From Beroe forskalii (Eukaryota; Ctenophora; Nuda; Beroida; Beroidae): a DNA stretch of 64,000 nt. The stretch lies in assembly GCA_011033025.1 (NCBI GenBank), contig WFMF01000098.1, positions 423,704 to 487,703 of the forward strand, read 5' to 3'. Below, piece by piece: positions 1 to 11,237 of the stretch (position 1 is the stretch's first letter; every line of letters begins with the position of its first letter). The notes beneath the pieces are model-generated. The model worked only from the letters and a program-made list of their open reading frames with translations, searched no databases and was not told the origin of the DNA. A program made the position numbers and the translations under genes.

Positions 1-138
1 GCCTATAACATTTTCTCATCTTAGATCAACAAAACCTGACCTCGATCATGGCTCTACCATTTCCCGTTCTTGACATCTCATCGTTTTAAATTTGCTCCCA
101 ATTATCATGCTATATATTATATATTATTATATATTATA

Positions 139-420
139 TCACCCTGTGACACTCAAATCTCTAACTTATACCCCTGGCCAGTCTTTTTTTATTACCGCGG
201 GGGGTTACCGCCCTGGCCAGGGCGGGAATCACCCTGTGACACTCAAATCTCTAACTTATACCCCTGGCCAGTTTTCTTTTTACCGCGGGGGGTTACCGCC
301 CTGGCCAGGGCGGGAATATATTATTATATATATCACCCTGTGACACTCAAATCTCTAACTTATACCCCTGGCCAGTTTTCTTTTTACCGCGGGGGTTGCC
401 GCCCTGGCCAGGGCAGGGAA
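139..420 (+). repeat. ~90-bp GC-rich tandem unit, three copies
   Basis: Copies start at 139, 229 and 333, each beginning TCACCCTGTGACACTC. A lone fourth copy lies at about 1853-1942. Each contains the inverted pair CCCCTGGCCAG and CTGGCCAGGGCGGG around a run of G, so each unit can fold. The period is 90 bp for the first pair, and a short TA-rich spacer precedes the third. The reading frames through it are repeat artefacts. Confidence 0.8.
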
Positions 421-565
421 TCACCACAAAACCGTTGGACGGTTGGTCTAGTAACCCCCGCTGGTTTTGGATGTGATCAGCCCATTTTGTCTCTTTTCAG
501 GTTCCGTTGTCACATCCAAACCCGCGGGGGGTTACTAGACCAACCGTCCAACGGTTTTGTGGTGA
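421..565. repeat. Foldback hairpin, ~53-bp arms
   Basis: The left arm begins TCACCACAAAACCGTTGG and the right arm ends with its reverse complement at 565. The arms include GGTTGGTCTAGTAACCCCCG and its complement, with a loop of about 40 bp. It directly abuts the third 90-bp unit. It looks like a very small MITE or a snap-back repeat. I found no clear target duplication. Confidence 0.75.
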
Positions 566-596
566 TATCTTGACAGATGTATGTAGTTTAAACCCA

Positions 597-712
597 TGTT
601 ACTCGGACCCCCGTTATTAGGACCCCGTTATTCGGACCCCCCGTTATTCGGGCCCCCGTCATTTGGACCCCGTTATTCAGACCCCCCGTTATTCAGACCC
701 CCGTTAGTCGTA
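597..712 (+). repeat. ~16-bp minisatellite (GTTATTCGGACCCCC)
   Basis: About seven degenerate copies of GTTATTCGGACCCCC lie head to tail, with TCGG/TCAG/TTGG variants. The array runs directly into a separate pair of 108-bp direct repeats. Confidence 0.7.
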
Positions 713-957
713 TTTAAACTCATTTCAACATAATCAAGTCGAAAATCCCGTGTAAACATAAATTTCTTCAAATCCCCTAATTTCTACAAAACGTCCGTGT
801 GTAATCACGTGCTGAAATATGGCAACTAGATCTAATTTCACGTGCATTAGTCGTATTTGAACTCATTTCAACGTAATCAAGTCGAAAATCCCGTGTAAAT
901 ATCAATTTCTTTAAATCCCCTAATTTCTACAAAACGTCCGCGTCAACTCACGTGCTC
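708..957 (+). repeat. Direct repeat pair, ~108-bp copies 140 bp apart
   Basis: 708-815 and 848-955 share TCGTATTTRAACTCATTTCA, AAATCCCGTGTAAA and CCTAATTTCTACAAAACG with few differences. This is a local tandem duplication. No coding signal is seen. Confidence 0.75.
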
Positions 958-1946
958 CACTAGTTCATCGTATATTTCCCATCCCTATTCACTGCAAGAC
1001 ATGGAGAAACCATTATCAGTAGACCATCGTATCACAGAATAGGATTACAGTACAATTTTCGTCATAAACGTAATTTCAATCAATTTGCAGTTCAATTTTA
1101 GAAGCCTCCCGACAACAATCTTCGACCGATCGCCCTGAAACTCGTTTTATAGCTAAATCTTAAGGTCTTAAAAGCAGCATATCAAAGTAAAACATAATCC
1201 GATGAAAACTATTTGAGTTAGAGATGTCCAAAGTAACGCAAAATAGCGTTCTATCGCAAAATACGCTATTTTAGTGGTTTTACGCGATTTTGATGACGTC
1301 ATCACAGCACCCAAATAGACTCAAACCAACTTTCCATATAGCCTATAAGACAATTCCACCTTAGTACAACATACTTTGACCGGTCTCATCTCAAGATAAG
1401 TTGCAGTTCTTGACACCTCACTCATTTAACTTTTGTCCTATAATTTGAAATCGATTTTCACCGTACCTTAGAAAATCGCGTATATCTCGATGAAAAATCG
1501 AGATAGCCCAATAATCCGTATGATTTTCTGAAAGCTCTTTAAATTTGCTAAAAATTGTTCCGAAAAATCAGACCGCTATCTCCTTTCCTTCTTGGTGAAA
1601 AATGCGCTCGAAATTAGCCTATTTTCGCTAAAAAAGAAACAAAATTTCGCTAAGTTGATGACGTCATAGTGACGTGAAAATGACGTCACCAGAACTTCTC
1701 TTATAGCCTATAACATTTTCCCATCTTAGATCAACAAAACCTGACCTCGATCATGGCTCTACCATTTCCCGTTCTTGACATCTCATCGTTTTAAATTTGC
1801 TCCCAATTATCATGATATTATTATTATATCTATCTTATTAATCTTATTATACTATCACCCTGTGACACTCAAATCTCTAACTTATACCCCTGGCCAGTTT
1901 TCTTTTCACCGCGGGGGGTTACCGCCCTGGCCAGGGCGGGAACCGT

Positions 1947-2063
1947 ACACATCTACTTTGGAATGAAGTTCCATTGAATATAAGATCTGAAAACTGCTTA
2001 ACAACCTTTAAGACTAAACTCAAGGAATATCTCTGGATGAAAGCGGACAGTGAATTTGACTAA
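1947..2063 (+). pseudogene. LINE ORF2 C-terminal tail (fragment)
   Basis: The frame starting at the TGG at 1959 reads WNEVPLNIRS, then SENCLTTFKTKLKEYL, and ends at TAA 2061-2063. A tail of the type W-N-x-x-P-x-x-I-R-x....F-K-x-K-L-K-x-Y-L is a well-known end of ORF2 in many invertebrate CR1/L2-like and Jockey-like non-LTR retrotransposons. Only about 35 codons survive. The 5' side is replaced by the 90-bp GC-rich repeat. This is a 5'-truncated retrotransposon copy, not a host gene. Confidence 0.6.
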
Positions 2064-2189
2064 TTTTAGTTATTGATATCCCTAAACATGAATAATGAAA
2101 GAATAACGATTTGTTGCCAGTGCTTTCCTATGATAAAGGGCGAAAGGTATAGGTAAGGGACAGGAAGAAAGGGAAAAGGTATAATCAAA

Positions 2190-2620
2190 TTTCATTCTTA
2201 GCTTTTTTGCACTGTTATTCAGTGGAGACCGTATAACTAAACTTACACGGTCGCTAAAACAAGCTTGGGAGGGGTATAATAAGCGGTTACATGTCGAAGT
2301 GGTGACCGTATACCGCAACTTACATGGTCGAGGCCACAGCCGAGACTGTGTAAGTTGGATAATGGACGAGGCGTGCCGAGTTCATTATCGAAGGTATACG
2401 GTCACAGCTGAGATCATGGAACCCATGGGACTACACGGCCCCCCCTTAGGGGGCCAGGCCCCCCTAGTTTTCAAAAGGCCCCCTCTAGAAAAATCTTAGG
2501 GGGGGCCTTGGCCCTACCTAAGATTTTCTCAAAAATTTGAACATAGAAAGGAAGTGAAAATTTAGGTCATTTAGACAGAAATTTTCCTGAAATTCACCTT
2601 TTTTAGAGTTGAATCAATGA
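2190..2620 (+). repeat. Outer inverted repeat X, left copy
   Basis: This matches the reverse complement of 12822-13235, including GACCGTATAACTAAACTTAC, TGGATAATGGACGAGGCGTG and the C/G-rich block near 2430-2510. Within the copy, ACCGTATACC and GGTATACGGT form a further short stem. The two copies enclose the whole 1.5-kb-repeat/E1 nest. It may be the TIR region of a large element or two separate insertions in opposite orientation. Confidence 0.75.
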
Positions 2621-2689
2621 ATAAAATATGATTATTGTTGTATTTCTATGCAAAAGAGTGAAAAGTAGGGCTATGGAAAATGAAAATTT

Positions 2690-3035
2690 GCTTATGTAAA
2701 TTTTGGCCCCCCGTAGTTTTCAAAAGGCCCCCCCTAGAAAAAATCTAGGGGGGCCTTGGCCCCCACTAGCTCGAAAAAGTGTGTAATGGCATGATGGAAC
2801 CGGATTATACCCCGACCGGAAACAGCTGGGACCTACTATTTTCTGACCAAACAACAGTATTTCTTCCCACTCGGGTCTGACGACCCTCGTCCGGATTCAA
2901 TGCTTAAGTAGATTTTTGAGTGCTCCTTTATAAAATCAAATTTAATTTTAAGCTTTTTTGCACTGTAATTCTGTGAAGACCATATAACCAAACTTACACG
3001 GTTGCTAAAACAAGCTTGGGAGGGGTATAATAATG
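2690..3035 (+). repeat. Second, partial copy of repeat X family
   Basis: It shares TTTTGCACTGTAATTCTGTG, CACGGTTGCTAAAACAAGCT and the GAGGGGTATAAT motif with 2190-2290, and GAGTGCTCCTTTATAAAATC with 13230-13260. It also repeats the C-rich block flanking 2430-2510. A related piece occurs near 49850-49940. It is non-coding as far as can be seen. Confidence 0.6.
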
Positions 3036-3084
3036 CTTATCTGGTATCTACTGCAGAAAAACACAACCAAATGTGCTTTGCATG

Positions 3085-4610
3085 TATGTAAATTACCTGA
3101 ATTTCAGCAGTTAAACGGAGGTGGGATGAAGAGGCTGTTTTAAATCTGATTGCAAGGGATGGGTTTTATATGTAAGTATCAAATAATATGATTGACTTGA
3201 AATTTCATTGAAAGAGAACGATGCTCAATCATTTTATTTAAATAGAAACACGATACATGAAACTTGCTAGAACTCCTTTTGAATTTTTCAAGCTTTTTTC
3301 AAGCACTTTTTTTTGAAACACCTTGATGAGGCTTTAAATTATTTTCAGCGGAGATTCCAGAATGTTGCAGACTTCTGCCGTCATGGCAAACCTTTCGTGG
3401 GGGGAGTTGGCCATTAAGTGCTGACCACAGTTAGTTCGACCGGTCATCCAACCGACCCTTCAAGGCTAGGCACTCGGTTTTCGGCTGATCCTGTGTCAAG
3501 TGTGTGTGCTGCTTGTGGCAATAAATGAGTCCGAACATTGTGATGGTTCAAATTTCAAATTCAAATTCAAATTCTCCGTGCAGATGGTCTCATTTGGAAT
3601 TGAAATGAAGACATTTTGTCTGAACTCTTCAAGTACTAATGTTACTATTTGTATCGAAGACAATGTTCAATTTGTCGCTGCGAGTATGTAGACATGCGAA
3701 AAGTAGAGCACTCTCTACTACTCTACAATTCTAGGAGAGCATTCTCTCCAACCTGAACATTAGGACTTTGCCACACGATATTTACCAATTAAAATTCCTT
3801 CTGCTTTCAAACAAATGTACTTGATAATACAATAAAATAGCAGACTGTTGATCGAATTCTTGATTGTGACATGAATGGAAGCTGTAGTAGCCAAATTTCA
3901 CTTTATAGTATCGGCCTCAAAGTGTTTAAACTTTAATCGCAAACACAACAATCCATAAGCAGAGTATTCTCTGCAAACTCAACAATTCAAGGAGAGTATT
4001 CTCTCCCGTCCACTACTGGCAACGAGATGTAGAGGAGTTTATCCTGCGGTTTATCGTGTACTCTTTAAGCAGGTTTGTGTGAAATGAGAAATTGAATAAT
4101 TTGTTATTTAGATTTAGTCACTGATGTCAGAGTTACTTTTCCACTCCCTAATACAATACAACTTGACACTTAGAACATAGATCTCCTAATTATGTCACTT
4201 CGACCCTATTCACCCCATTAAAACCATATAAGAAATTAAAGATAACGGTGTTAGCCTTACTAAATATAATAATTTATAGGAAGAAGAATCCAGTGATTGA
4301 CCCGTGGAAGATCAAGATAAAGCACTGAGACAAGAGAGAAGACGCTCCAAGGATAATTCCTAAATTCACCCAACATCATGGCAGGTGGGATGCATAATGA
4401 ATCGCTTATCTTACAGTTTATGATTTTTCATTTCGTGATTTTTTTACGTCACTCCTCATTGCAATGCACGAGCAAAGGGAAAGGTACACGTGCAGATTAA
4501 CTGCGCGCGCATTCATTTCTGTTAAATGCTGTTTTAAGTACGTTGGTCTGTAAATTTTGATCTGATAAGAATTTATTGATGCTGTAAAATGTAATCTATC
4601 GTGTTATCTA
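3085..4610 (+). repeat. 1.5-kb repeat R, copy 1
   Basis: It starts TATGTAAATTACCTGA and is followed head to tail by copy 2 (4611-6058), a period of 1526 bp. A third copy lies at 11792-12813. The copies differ by scattered substitutions and small indels. It contains splice-like signals: a TTTCAG before CAGTTAAACGG, a GTAAGT at about 3172, and another TTTTCAG before CGGAGATTCC. A 63-codon frame at 3500-3691 is conserved in copies 1 and 2 but altered in copy 3, and lacks an ATG start. I do not recognise a protein. It looks like a transposon or duplicated gene fragment. Confidence 0.8.
4280..4384 (+). other. Exon-like block inside R, ends ATGGCAG|GT (copy 1)
   Basis: The block is preceded by AATTTATAG, an acceptor-like site. 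It runs about 98 nt with in-frame stops, then CATC-ATGGCAG followed by GTGGG. This has the shape of a 5'-UTR exon with the start codon and a phase-1 donor. The identical block is at 5803-5907 in copy 2. It may be a captured first exon of a host gene. This is inference from shape alone, and the gene is not recognised. Confidence 0.35.
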
Positions 4611-6058
4611 TATGTAAATTACCTGACTTTCAGCAGTTAAACGGAGGTGGGATGAAGAGGCTGTTTTAAATCTGATTGCAAGGGATGGGTTTTATGTGTA
4701 AGTATCAAATAATATGATCGACTTGAAATTTCATTGAAAGAGAACGATGCTCAATCATTTTATTTAAATAGTGATACGATACATGAAACTTGCTAGAACA
4801 CCTTTTGAATTTTTCAAGCTTTTTCAAGCACTTTTTTGAAACACCTTGATGAGGCTTTAAATTATTTTCAGCGGAGATTCCAGAATGTTGCAGACTTCTG
4901 CCGTCATGGCAAACCTTTCGTGGGGGGAGTTGGCCATTAAGTGCTGACCACAGTTAGTTCGACCGGTCATCCAACCGACCCTTCAAGGCTAGGCACTCGG
5001 TTTTCGGCTGATCCTGTGTCAAGTGTGTGTGCTGCTTGTGGCAATAAATGAGTCCGAACATTGTGATGGTTCAAAATTCAAATTCAAATTCAAATTCTCC
5101 GTGCAGATGGTCTCATTTGGAATTGAAATGAAGACATTTTGTCTGAACTCTTCAAGTACTAATGTTACTATTTGTATCGAAGACAATGTTCAATTTGTCG
5201 CTGCGAGTATGTAGACATGCGAAAAGTAGAGCACTCTCTACTACTCTACAATTCTAGGAGAGCATTCTCTCCAACCTGAACATTAGGACTTTGCCACACG
5301 ATATTTACCAATTAAAATTCCTTCTGCTTTCAAACAAATGTACTTGATAATACAATAAAATAGCAGACTGTTGATCGAATTCTTGATTGTGACATGAATG
5401 GAAGCTGTAGTAGCCAAATTTCACTTTATAGTATCGGCCTCAAAGTGTTTAAACTTTAATCGCAAACACAACAATCCATAAGCAGAGTATTCTCTGCAAA
5501 CTCAACAATTCAAGGAGAGTATTCTCTCCCGTCCACTACTGGCAACGAGATGTAGAGGAGTTTATCCTGCGGTTTATCGTGTACTCTTTAAGCAGGTTTG
5601 TGTGAAATGAGAAATTGAATAATTTGTTATTTAGATTTAGTCACTGATGTCAGAGTTACTTTTCCACTCCCTAATACAATACAACTTGACACTTAGAACA
5701 TAGATCTCCTAATTATGTCACTTCGACCCTATTCACCCCATTAAAACCATATAAGAAATTAAAGATAACGGTGTTAGCCTTACTAAATATAATAATTTAT
5801 AGGAAGAAGAATCCAGTGATTGACCCGTGGAAGATCAAGATAAAGCACTGAGACAAGAGAGAAGACGCTCCAAGGATAATTCCTAAATTCACCCAACATC
5901 ATGGCAGGTGGGATGCATAATGAATCTCTTATCTTACAGTTTATGATTTTTCATTTCGTGATTTTTTACGTCACTCCTCATTGCAATGCACGAGCAAAGG
6001 GAAAGGTACACGTGCAGATTAACTGCGCGCGCATTCATTTCTGTTAAATGCTGTTTTA
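4611..6058 (+). repeat. 1.5-kb repeat R, copy 2
   Basis: A near-identical head-to-tail copy of 3085-4538. It lacks the last ~70 bp of copy 1 and stops at GCTGTTTTAC, where E1 sequence begins at about 6059. The exon-like block is 5803-5907. The high similarity to copy 1 suggests a recent duplication. Confidence 0.8.
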
Positions 6059-6114
6059 CTTGCATCATACACGCAATATGGTTGATGGCGTTCAACTTCT
6101 GATCCGAAACTGGA

Positions 6115-6543
6115 ATTATGCACCTTCCAGGCATGTTTTTGGTATGTATTCAAAAACCCTATAGGCACCAGGGTACCGTGCGCAATAAATTATTACGCAC
6201 TGGAGTGCCAAATTCAGGATTTATTACGCACTGTAGGTCATAATAATTTATTATGGTGCAGTGGAACAGTGCGTAATAATTTATTTCGCACAGTCGACCC
6301 AGTTGTAGCTTCATATCATAAATTAAAACATTTCCTTGTGTTTGAAATTATCCCCTTTTTTACGAGTAATTACGGTGCATAATTCAGTAATCAGTTTAAT
6401 AACTCGTAAAAAGTGCTAACCTCTGCAATAAAAACCTCGGCCTTCGGCCTCGGTTATTAATGCGATATAACACACTCGGGCCTTCGGCCCTCGTGTGTTA
6501 TATCAAGGTTAGCAATTTTTACTCGTTACTAAACCCTTCAATA
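6115..6543. mobile_element. Nested repeat M with palindromic stems
   Basis: E2 reads straight across this point (CGAAACTGGAAAGTTCAGTG at about 50862), so 6115-6543 is an insertion. The same unit is inside the foldback element at 27973-28488, in the opposite orientation. It contains two strong hairpins: CCTCGGCCTTCGGCCTCGG, and the pair CACTCGGGCCTTCGG with its complement flanked by GATATAACACA. The ends show no obvious TIR. The superfamily is undetermined. Confidence 0.65.
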
Positions 6544-6882
6544 TCAGTGTGAAAAGGGAATGAATGCGATTGAAATTATTATTTTTCTTGGGGTCCTTGT
6601 GATGATATATAGCTATATAGGCTAGAAGGAGTACCAGCATTCCTTATTTTGTATCGTGAACATTCCAAATTGATACCAACGTGCTTTGATAGCATTTATA
6701 GCTATAATTTCAATCTAATCAGATATTCCTCAATTGTCACTCAATCAGACTGTTTTGTTAATGAATTGGCCGATGTAATGAACGATGCCATAAACTTAAA
6801 CATGACCGGGAGAAACCGTCTAGTCAGAAGTGAAATATGATCCAAGGATGGAATATCATGACAGCAGCTGGTTGATGCCAAT

Positions 6883-8925
6883 GGGGGTGGCAAGTTTAGT
6901 ATACCGGACAATGGGGGAGCCAAAATGCCTCCCCTTAATCTTGGTAAACATCATAACAGAGTTAACCATACCCAGGCTCGCCCTACACTTGGGCTAACCT
7001 CTAATCACGGGCTCCCCTATACACCGCTCCCCTTAATCTTGGGCGTACCCACATCCCTTGGTCTCACCCCTAAACAAGGGATCGCCCATACCAGACTCGC
7101 CCTTATCCTGGGCTATACCGCGTATGGGTCCACCCTACCTTGGGCTCCCCCTCGCTTTAAATATGGGCTCACCTCCGTTATATTGGGCCACCCCATCCAC
7201 TCACCCCATGCCCTCCCCCCCCCCTAGTTTGGGCTCCGCCATGATCAAAACCCGAACTAGCTCCGTATTAACTCGGGCTCCCTCATGATAACTCGGGCTC
7301 CCCCTACTAACTCGGGCTCCCCACCCCCCTATTGACTCGAGCCCCCCCCCCATATTAACTCGAGCTCCCTCATACTAACTCGGTCTCCCACATACCAACT
7401 CGGGCTCACCCATACTAACTTGGACTCTCCATGATAATTGATAATTTGGGCTCCCCCTTGATAACTCGGGCTCTCCCCCATGTTGTGTCGGGCTCCCCCC
7501 GTATTAACTTTGGCTCCCCCACACTTTTTGGATCCCTCATACCAACTTGGGCTCCCCCGTACTAAATTGGGCTCCTCCATACCAACTTGGGCTCCACCGT
7601 ACTAACTTGGGCTCTCCCCAGGCCCGTAATTCCTGGGGGGACAGGGGGGACTAGTCCCCCTCAGTTTTTTGGAAGATTGCTGGAAAAGTACTCAAAATTC
7701 AATAAAAAATCTAATTTTTTTAAAAGATTTCGCCTGTGGCGGGCATCTTTGCCACTTAATGGCTCTACAAAATTTTCATGTCCCCTCCAGTTTTTCTTTT
7801 CGATTTACGGCCCTGGCTCTCCCGTACTATCTGGGGCTCCCCCAAACCAATTCGGGCTCCCCCATACCTACTTGGGCTCCCCCGTACTAACTTGGGCTCT
7901 CCCGTACTATCTGGGGCTCCCCCGTACTAACGTGGGCTCCCCCCATTTTTGTGCTCCCCCATGCCAACTTGGGCTCCCTCGTAGTATCAGGGCTCCCCCA
8001 TACTATCTGGGCTCCCCCATACTAAGTTGAGCTCCACCGTACTATCTGGGCTCCCTCATACTAAGTTGAGCTCCACCGTACTATCTGGGCTCCCCCATAC
8101 CATCTTGGGCTCCCCCGTACTATCCGGGCTCCCCCATACCATCTTGGGATCCCCCGTACTAACTTGGGCTCCCCGTACCAAATTGGGCTCCTCCGTACTA
8201 TCAGAGTATCAGGGTTCCCCCGTACTATCTGGGCTCCCCCATACTAACTTGGGCTCCCTCGTACTAACTTGGGCTCCCCGTACTAACTTGGGCTCCCCCG
8301 TACTAACTTGGGCTCCCCCGTACTAACTTGGGCTCCCCCGTACTATCTGGGCTCCCCCGTACTGCCTCGAGCTCCCCCATGCAAACTTGGTCTCCCCCGT
8401 ACTATCTGGGCTCCCCCGTACTATCTGGGCTCCCCCGTACTATCTGGTTTCCCCCGTACTATCTGGGCTCCCCCGTACTATCTGGGCTCCCCCTTACTAT
8501 CTGGTCTCCCCCGTACTATCTGGGTTCCCCCATACTATCTGGTCTCCCCCATACTATCTGGGCTCCCCCGTACTATCTGGTCTCCCCCATACTATCTGGG
8601 CTCCCCCGTACTAACTTGGGCTCCCCGTGCCAACTTGGGCTCCCCCGTACCAACTTGGGCTCCCCCGTACTATCTAGGATCCCCCGTACTATCTGGTCTC
8701 CCCCATACTATCTGGTATCCCCCGTACAATCTGGTCTCCCCGTACTATCAGGGCTCCCCCATCCCAACTTGGGCTCCCCCGTATTAACTCGGGCTCCCCC
8801 GTACCAATTCGGGCTCCCCCGTACCAACTTGGGCTCCCCGGTACAATCTGGGCTCCTCCGTACTATCAGGGCTCCCCCGACCCCCCGTACTATACTTTCA
8901 TACTTTCATAATGTATGCTCATTTC
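6883..8925 (+). repeat. Minisatellite arm (20-bp GGGCTCCCCC unit) in E1
   Basis: It opens with GGGGGTGGCAAGTT, the terminal sequence of the foldback element at 26004-30405, preceded by the same AAT. Next come ~100-bp units (CTTATCCTGGGCTATACCGC) to about 7200, then some 80 copies of a 20-bp unit such as TACTAACTTGGGCTCCCCCG. There is no second arm. E1, E2 and E3 share the array, and E1 and E2 share variant order, so it was present before E spread. Because a 20-bp unit without stops stays open in every frame, it yields long low-complexity reading frames (up to 212 codons here) that I do not regard as genes. Confidence 0.85.
7619..7815. mobile_element. hAT-type MITE inside the minisatellite
   Basis: The 8-bp duplication GCTCTCCC sits at 7611-7618 and 7816-7823. 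Ends are CAGGCCCGTAA and, inverted, CAGGGCCGTAAA. E2 has the uninterrupted array at the matching point (about 52025). The 8-bp duplication and CAGG termini are typical of hAT elements. At 197 bp it has no coding capacity. Confidence 0.85.
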
Positions 8926-8999
8926 TTGGTCATGAGATGACGCACTACGATAATCTCATGATTTGATCAATTCATTAAAAATTCAATTCATAAAAAATT

Positions 9000-9600
9000 T
9001 AATTTTGACTTCAAAGAGAGCATTATTCTACATACATGGCTTGTTCACAATACTTATTTTAAATGCGGAGATATAACCTTAATTCAAAAAATTGGTGTCC
9101 CAATGGGAGATAATCAAGCGCCTTATCAAACAAATTTAGTTTTATATAAAGATGAATTTGTTTTCATTGAAAATTTATGCAGAAAAAAGAAACTTCACGT
9201 TGCTAAACTTTTTAATTATACCCATCGGTTTCTGGATGATATAAACCCTAAAAATAACTTTGGCTATTTTGAACGTTACAAGGACAGCATTTATTCACCA
9301 GGACTAGTAATCAACAAGGAAAATGCTGATAATAGCCGTACCTCCATGCTAGAAATTGACATGATGATTGACTCTAATTCTAATAGGTACCTTTACAACC
9401 TTTCTTTATGATAAAAGAGACAAATTTGGTTTTCCCATTGTTAAATATCCATCTGTTAAAAGTAATATACACAGCACGACTGTCTATAATGTCTTCCTAA
9501 CACAAGTTATACGATACGCACGTGTATGCAATGACCTTAAATACTTCCTAATATCCTTAAAATCCTTGTTTTCCACCATGGAATCCAAAGGCTGTTAAAA
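9000..9600 (+). pseudogene. Penelope-like/retroelement reverse transcriptase fragment
   Basis: The frame reads IGVPMGDNQAP (RT motif B region), then HRFLDDI (the xxDD catalytic motif, with F instead of the usual Y), then, after a frame change near 9370-9415, YDKRDKFGFPIVKYP and VIRYARVCNDL. This order matches a reverse transcriptase type common in invertebrate Penelope-like and related elements. The reading frame is broken between 9370 and 9420, and both ends are missing. It lies in a 1.6-kb block (8978-10621) absent from E2. A pseudogene of a mobile element. Confidence 0.7.
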
Positions 9601-10621
9601 GGCATATCCTTCTAAAGAAACTTTTCAAATTCTAACAAAAAAGAATATTTTACAGAAATACAATATACTGCCAAATTTCAATGTTACTTACTTCACTTTA
9701 TCTCATTACCTTAAAACATGAAATAGTTTGAACTTTAAATCATTAAATTTACTAAATTCTTTTTGTAATCGACTTCATATAACTCATACCACGTACTCTC
9801 CTGCTTCTTCCAACTTCAAATATTTTTATAAAATTTTTAAAAATTAGATCTTGTCGGCGACGCCAGCCTACTCCTATAATTTGTCTCCAAATCTTTATTT
9901 ATACATTCATATCAATTCTTGAGGTATCTTCCCACCAGGCGCCAGCCTGGTCTACAAAATTGTCTACTATTCCTTTTATCTTAATTCCTGAGGTTTTCAG
10001 CTCATCCTCCCTATTCTCATAAATTGCCTTATTTATTGCCTCTGTGATTATTTATTTATTACCAATCATTGAATCTTTATACCTCTTGTTACCTTTTTTG
10101 AACTTTTGATGATGAAAGTAACTCGTGTAAAGTAATGGTACCGACGGTATGTTTTTCGTAGCATGAAAAACCATTTAAAACATCCTTTTCATGGAAACAA
10201 GGGTTTCTTTCTAAGTTTTGGTTACAGTCGGGATGGATACAGTACAGTGTACTCATTGTCTGTTTCCATGGCCCCCGGGGTGTATGGTTTATTGGGCTAG
10301 GGGCCGAAAAAACCGCGTGTGGTACACTTTGTACTGCACAATCACCCTGCCCAACTGATGACCCGTTTTTAGCCCAGAGCATCTCATACCTTTTCAGGCC
10401 TTAAATTATTATTAAACTCATATAAATTACTTGCTAGTTGAATGTATGAATGACAAAAATTGACCTTTATGTAAAAATTAACTTAGATTTTTGTTACTCT
10501 TGAATGCATGATTTTAATTTGCATATTTATACCTATATTTTAATTATAAATTTACCTTAAACCCCCAAGACATGACATGGTCTATTCGCTGCAACTTTGT
10601 ACTGTGTTTTATAGATTACAA
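9600..10621. other. Rest of the block inserted in E1; nothing recognised
   Basis: AT-rich sequence with two short CGCCAGCCT-type motifs (about 9860 and 9940). A minus-strand frame of 97 codons at 10089-10382 has no recognisable motif. The block ends where homology to E2 resumes (ATTATACATGATTTGATT, about 10622). Confidence 0.4.
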
Positions 10622-11237
10622 ATTATACATGATTTGATTAAAGTTAAGATCGCTTTTTAATAGCGATACCAACTGTTCCAGTCGTATCATTCAAACTTAA
10701 GTTCTAAAATTAATTTTGTCATCGTAAATTATTGAGAGGGTACTATTGAAGTATTGTCTATTTGAAGTATCGTCTATTTATAATCTATGATTTTATGAAT
10801 TTTGAGAGAGAAGCAGAAATTTATCCAATATCCACTTCTTCGAACGACGCAAGTCCGTGTGTGTTTCTAACTCAAAAAGTGTGTAGGTACACACTGTACG
10901 CAGAACACAGCCGTGTAATAGGTTGTGTGTAGGTACATTAATTATCTCATTAAGTTCGTCATGAGAAAATCTCACAGAAAATATGCATATGGAACCAAGA
11001 GCAAATATCTCACCCAAATATCCGACTAATTAGCATTGGTGCCTGATCTAATCAAGGTATCAATTACCGCAAATATTCGAGTACAGCAGAGAAAATCTGT
11101 AAACACGTTGACAGATATTTTCCGCGGATATTTGCCCGAATATCCCAGAAATTCGACTCGAATTTTTACTCGAATTTCCTCTCGCGGATATTCGAGTAAA
11201 AATTCGACTAAAAATATGCATATGGAACAAGGGTGTA

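Larger units (their letters stand above)
1..1815 (+). repeat. Diverged ~110-bp direct repeats
   Basis: Bases 1-115 recur almost unchanged at 1704-1815, starting GCCTATAACATTTT and running through GCTCTACCATTTCCCGTTC. A more diverged copy starts near 1338. The last two are about 366 bp apart. The AT-rich stretch at each end leads straight into the 90-bp GC-rich unit described next. No coding signal is seen. The intervening 957-1337 holds AT-rich sequence with nothing I recognise. Confidence 0.7.
6059..11235 (+). mobile_element. TIR element family E, copy E1 (5'-truncated)
   Basis: It is homologous to E2 (50558-53621) from CTTGCATCATACACGC onward. It ends ATGGAACAAGGGTG, followed by the TA expected at an E target. 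The first ~255 bp of E, including the 5' TIR, are missing, so the left edge is a truncation or recombination junction with repeat R. It carries three later insertions: 6115-6543, a hAT MITE at 7619-7815, and a 1.6-kb block with reverse transcriptase remnants at about 8978-10621. No transposase is seen, so it is non-autonomous. Confidence 0.7.

Noticed and set aside
3500-3691. 63-codon frame repeated at 5023 and 12204
   Set aside because: It recurs only because repeat R recurs. It begins at GTG, has no known motif, and copy 3 changes its end.
8328-8966. 212-codon plus-strand frame (and similar frames at 7587, 27117, 51845, 57298, 57978)
   Set aside because: They lie wholly in the 20-bp minisatellite, all frames on the strand are open, and residues repeat every 20 codons. 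No gene-like composition or conserved start.
10089-10382. 97-codon minus-strand frame with six Cys
   Set aside because: No recognisable domain. It lies in a transposon-rich insertion and has no second copy to test conservation.
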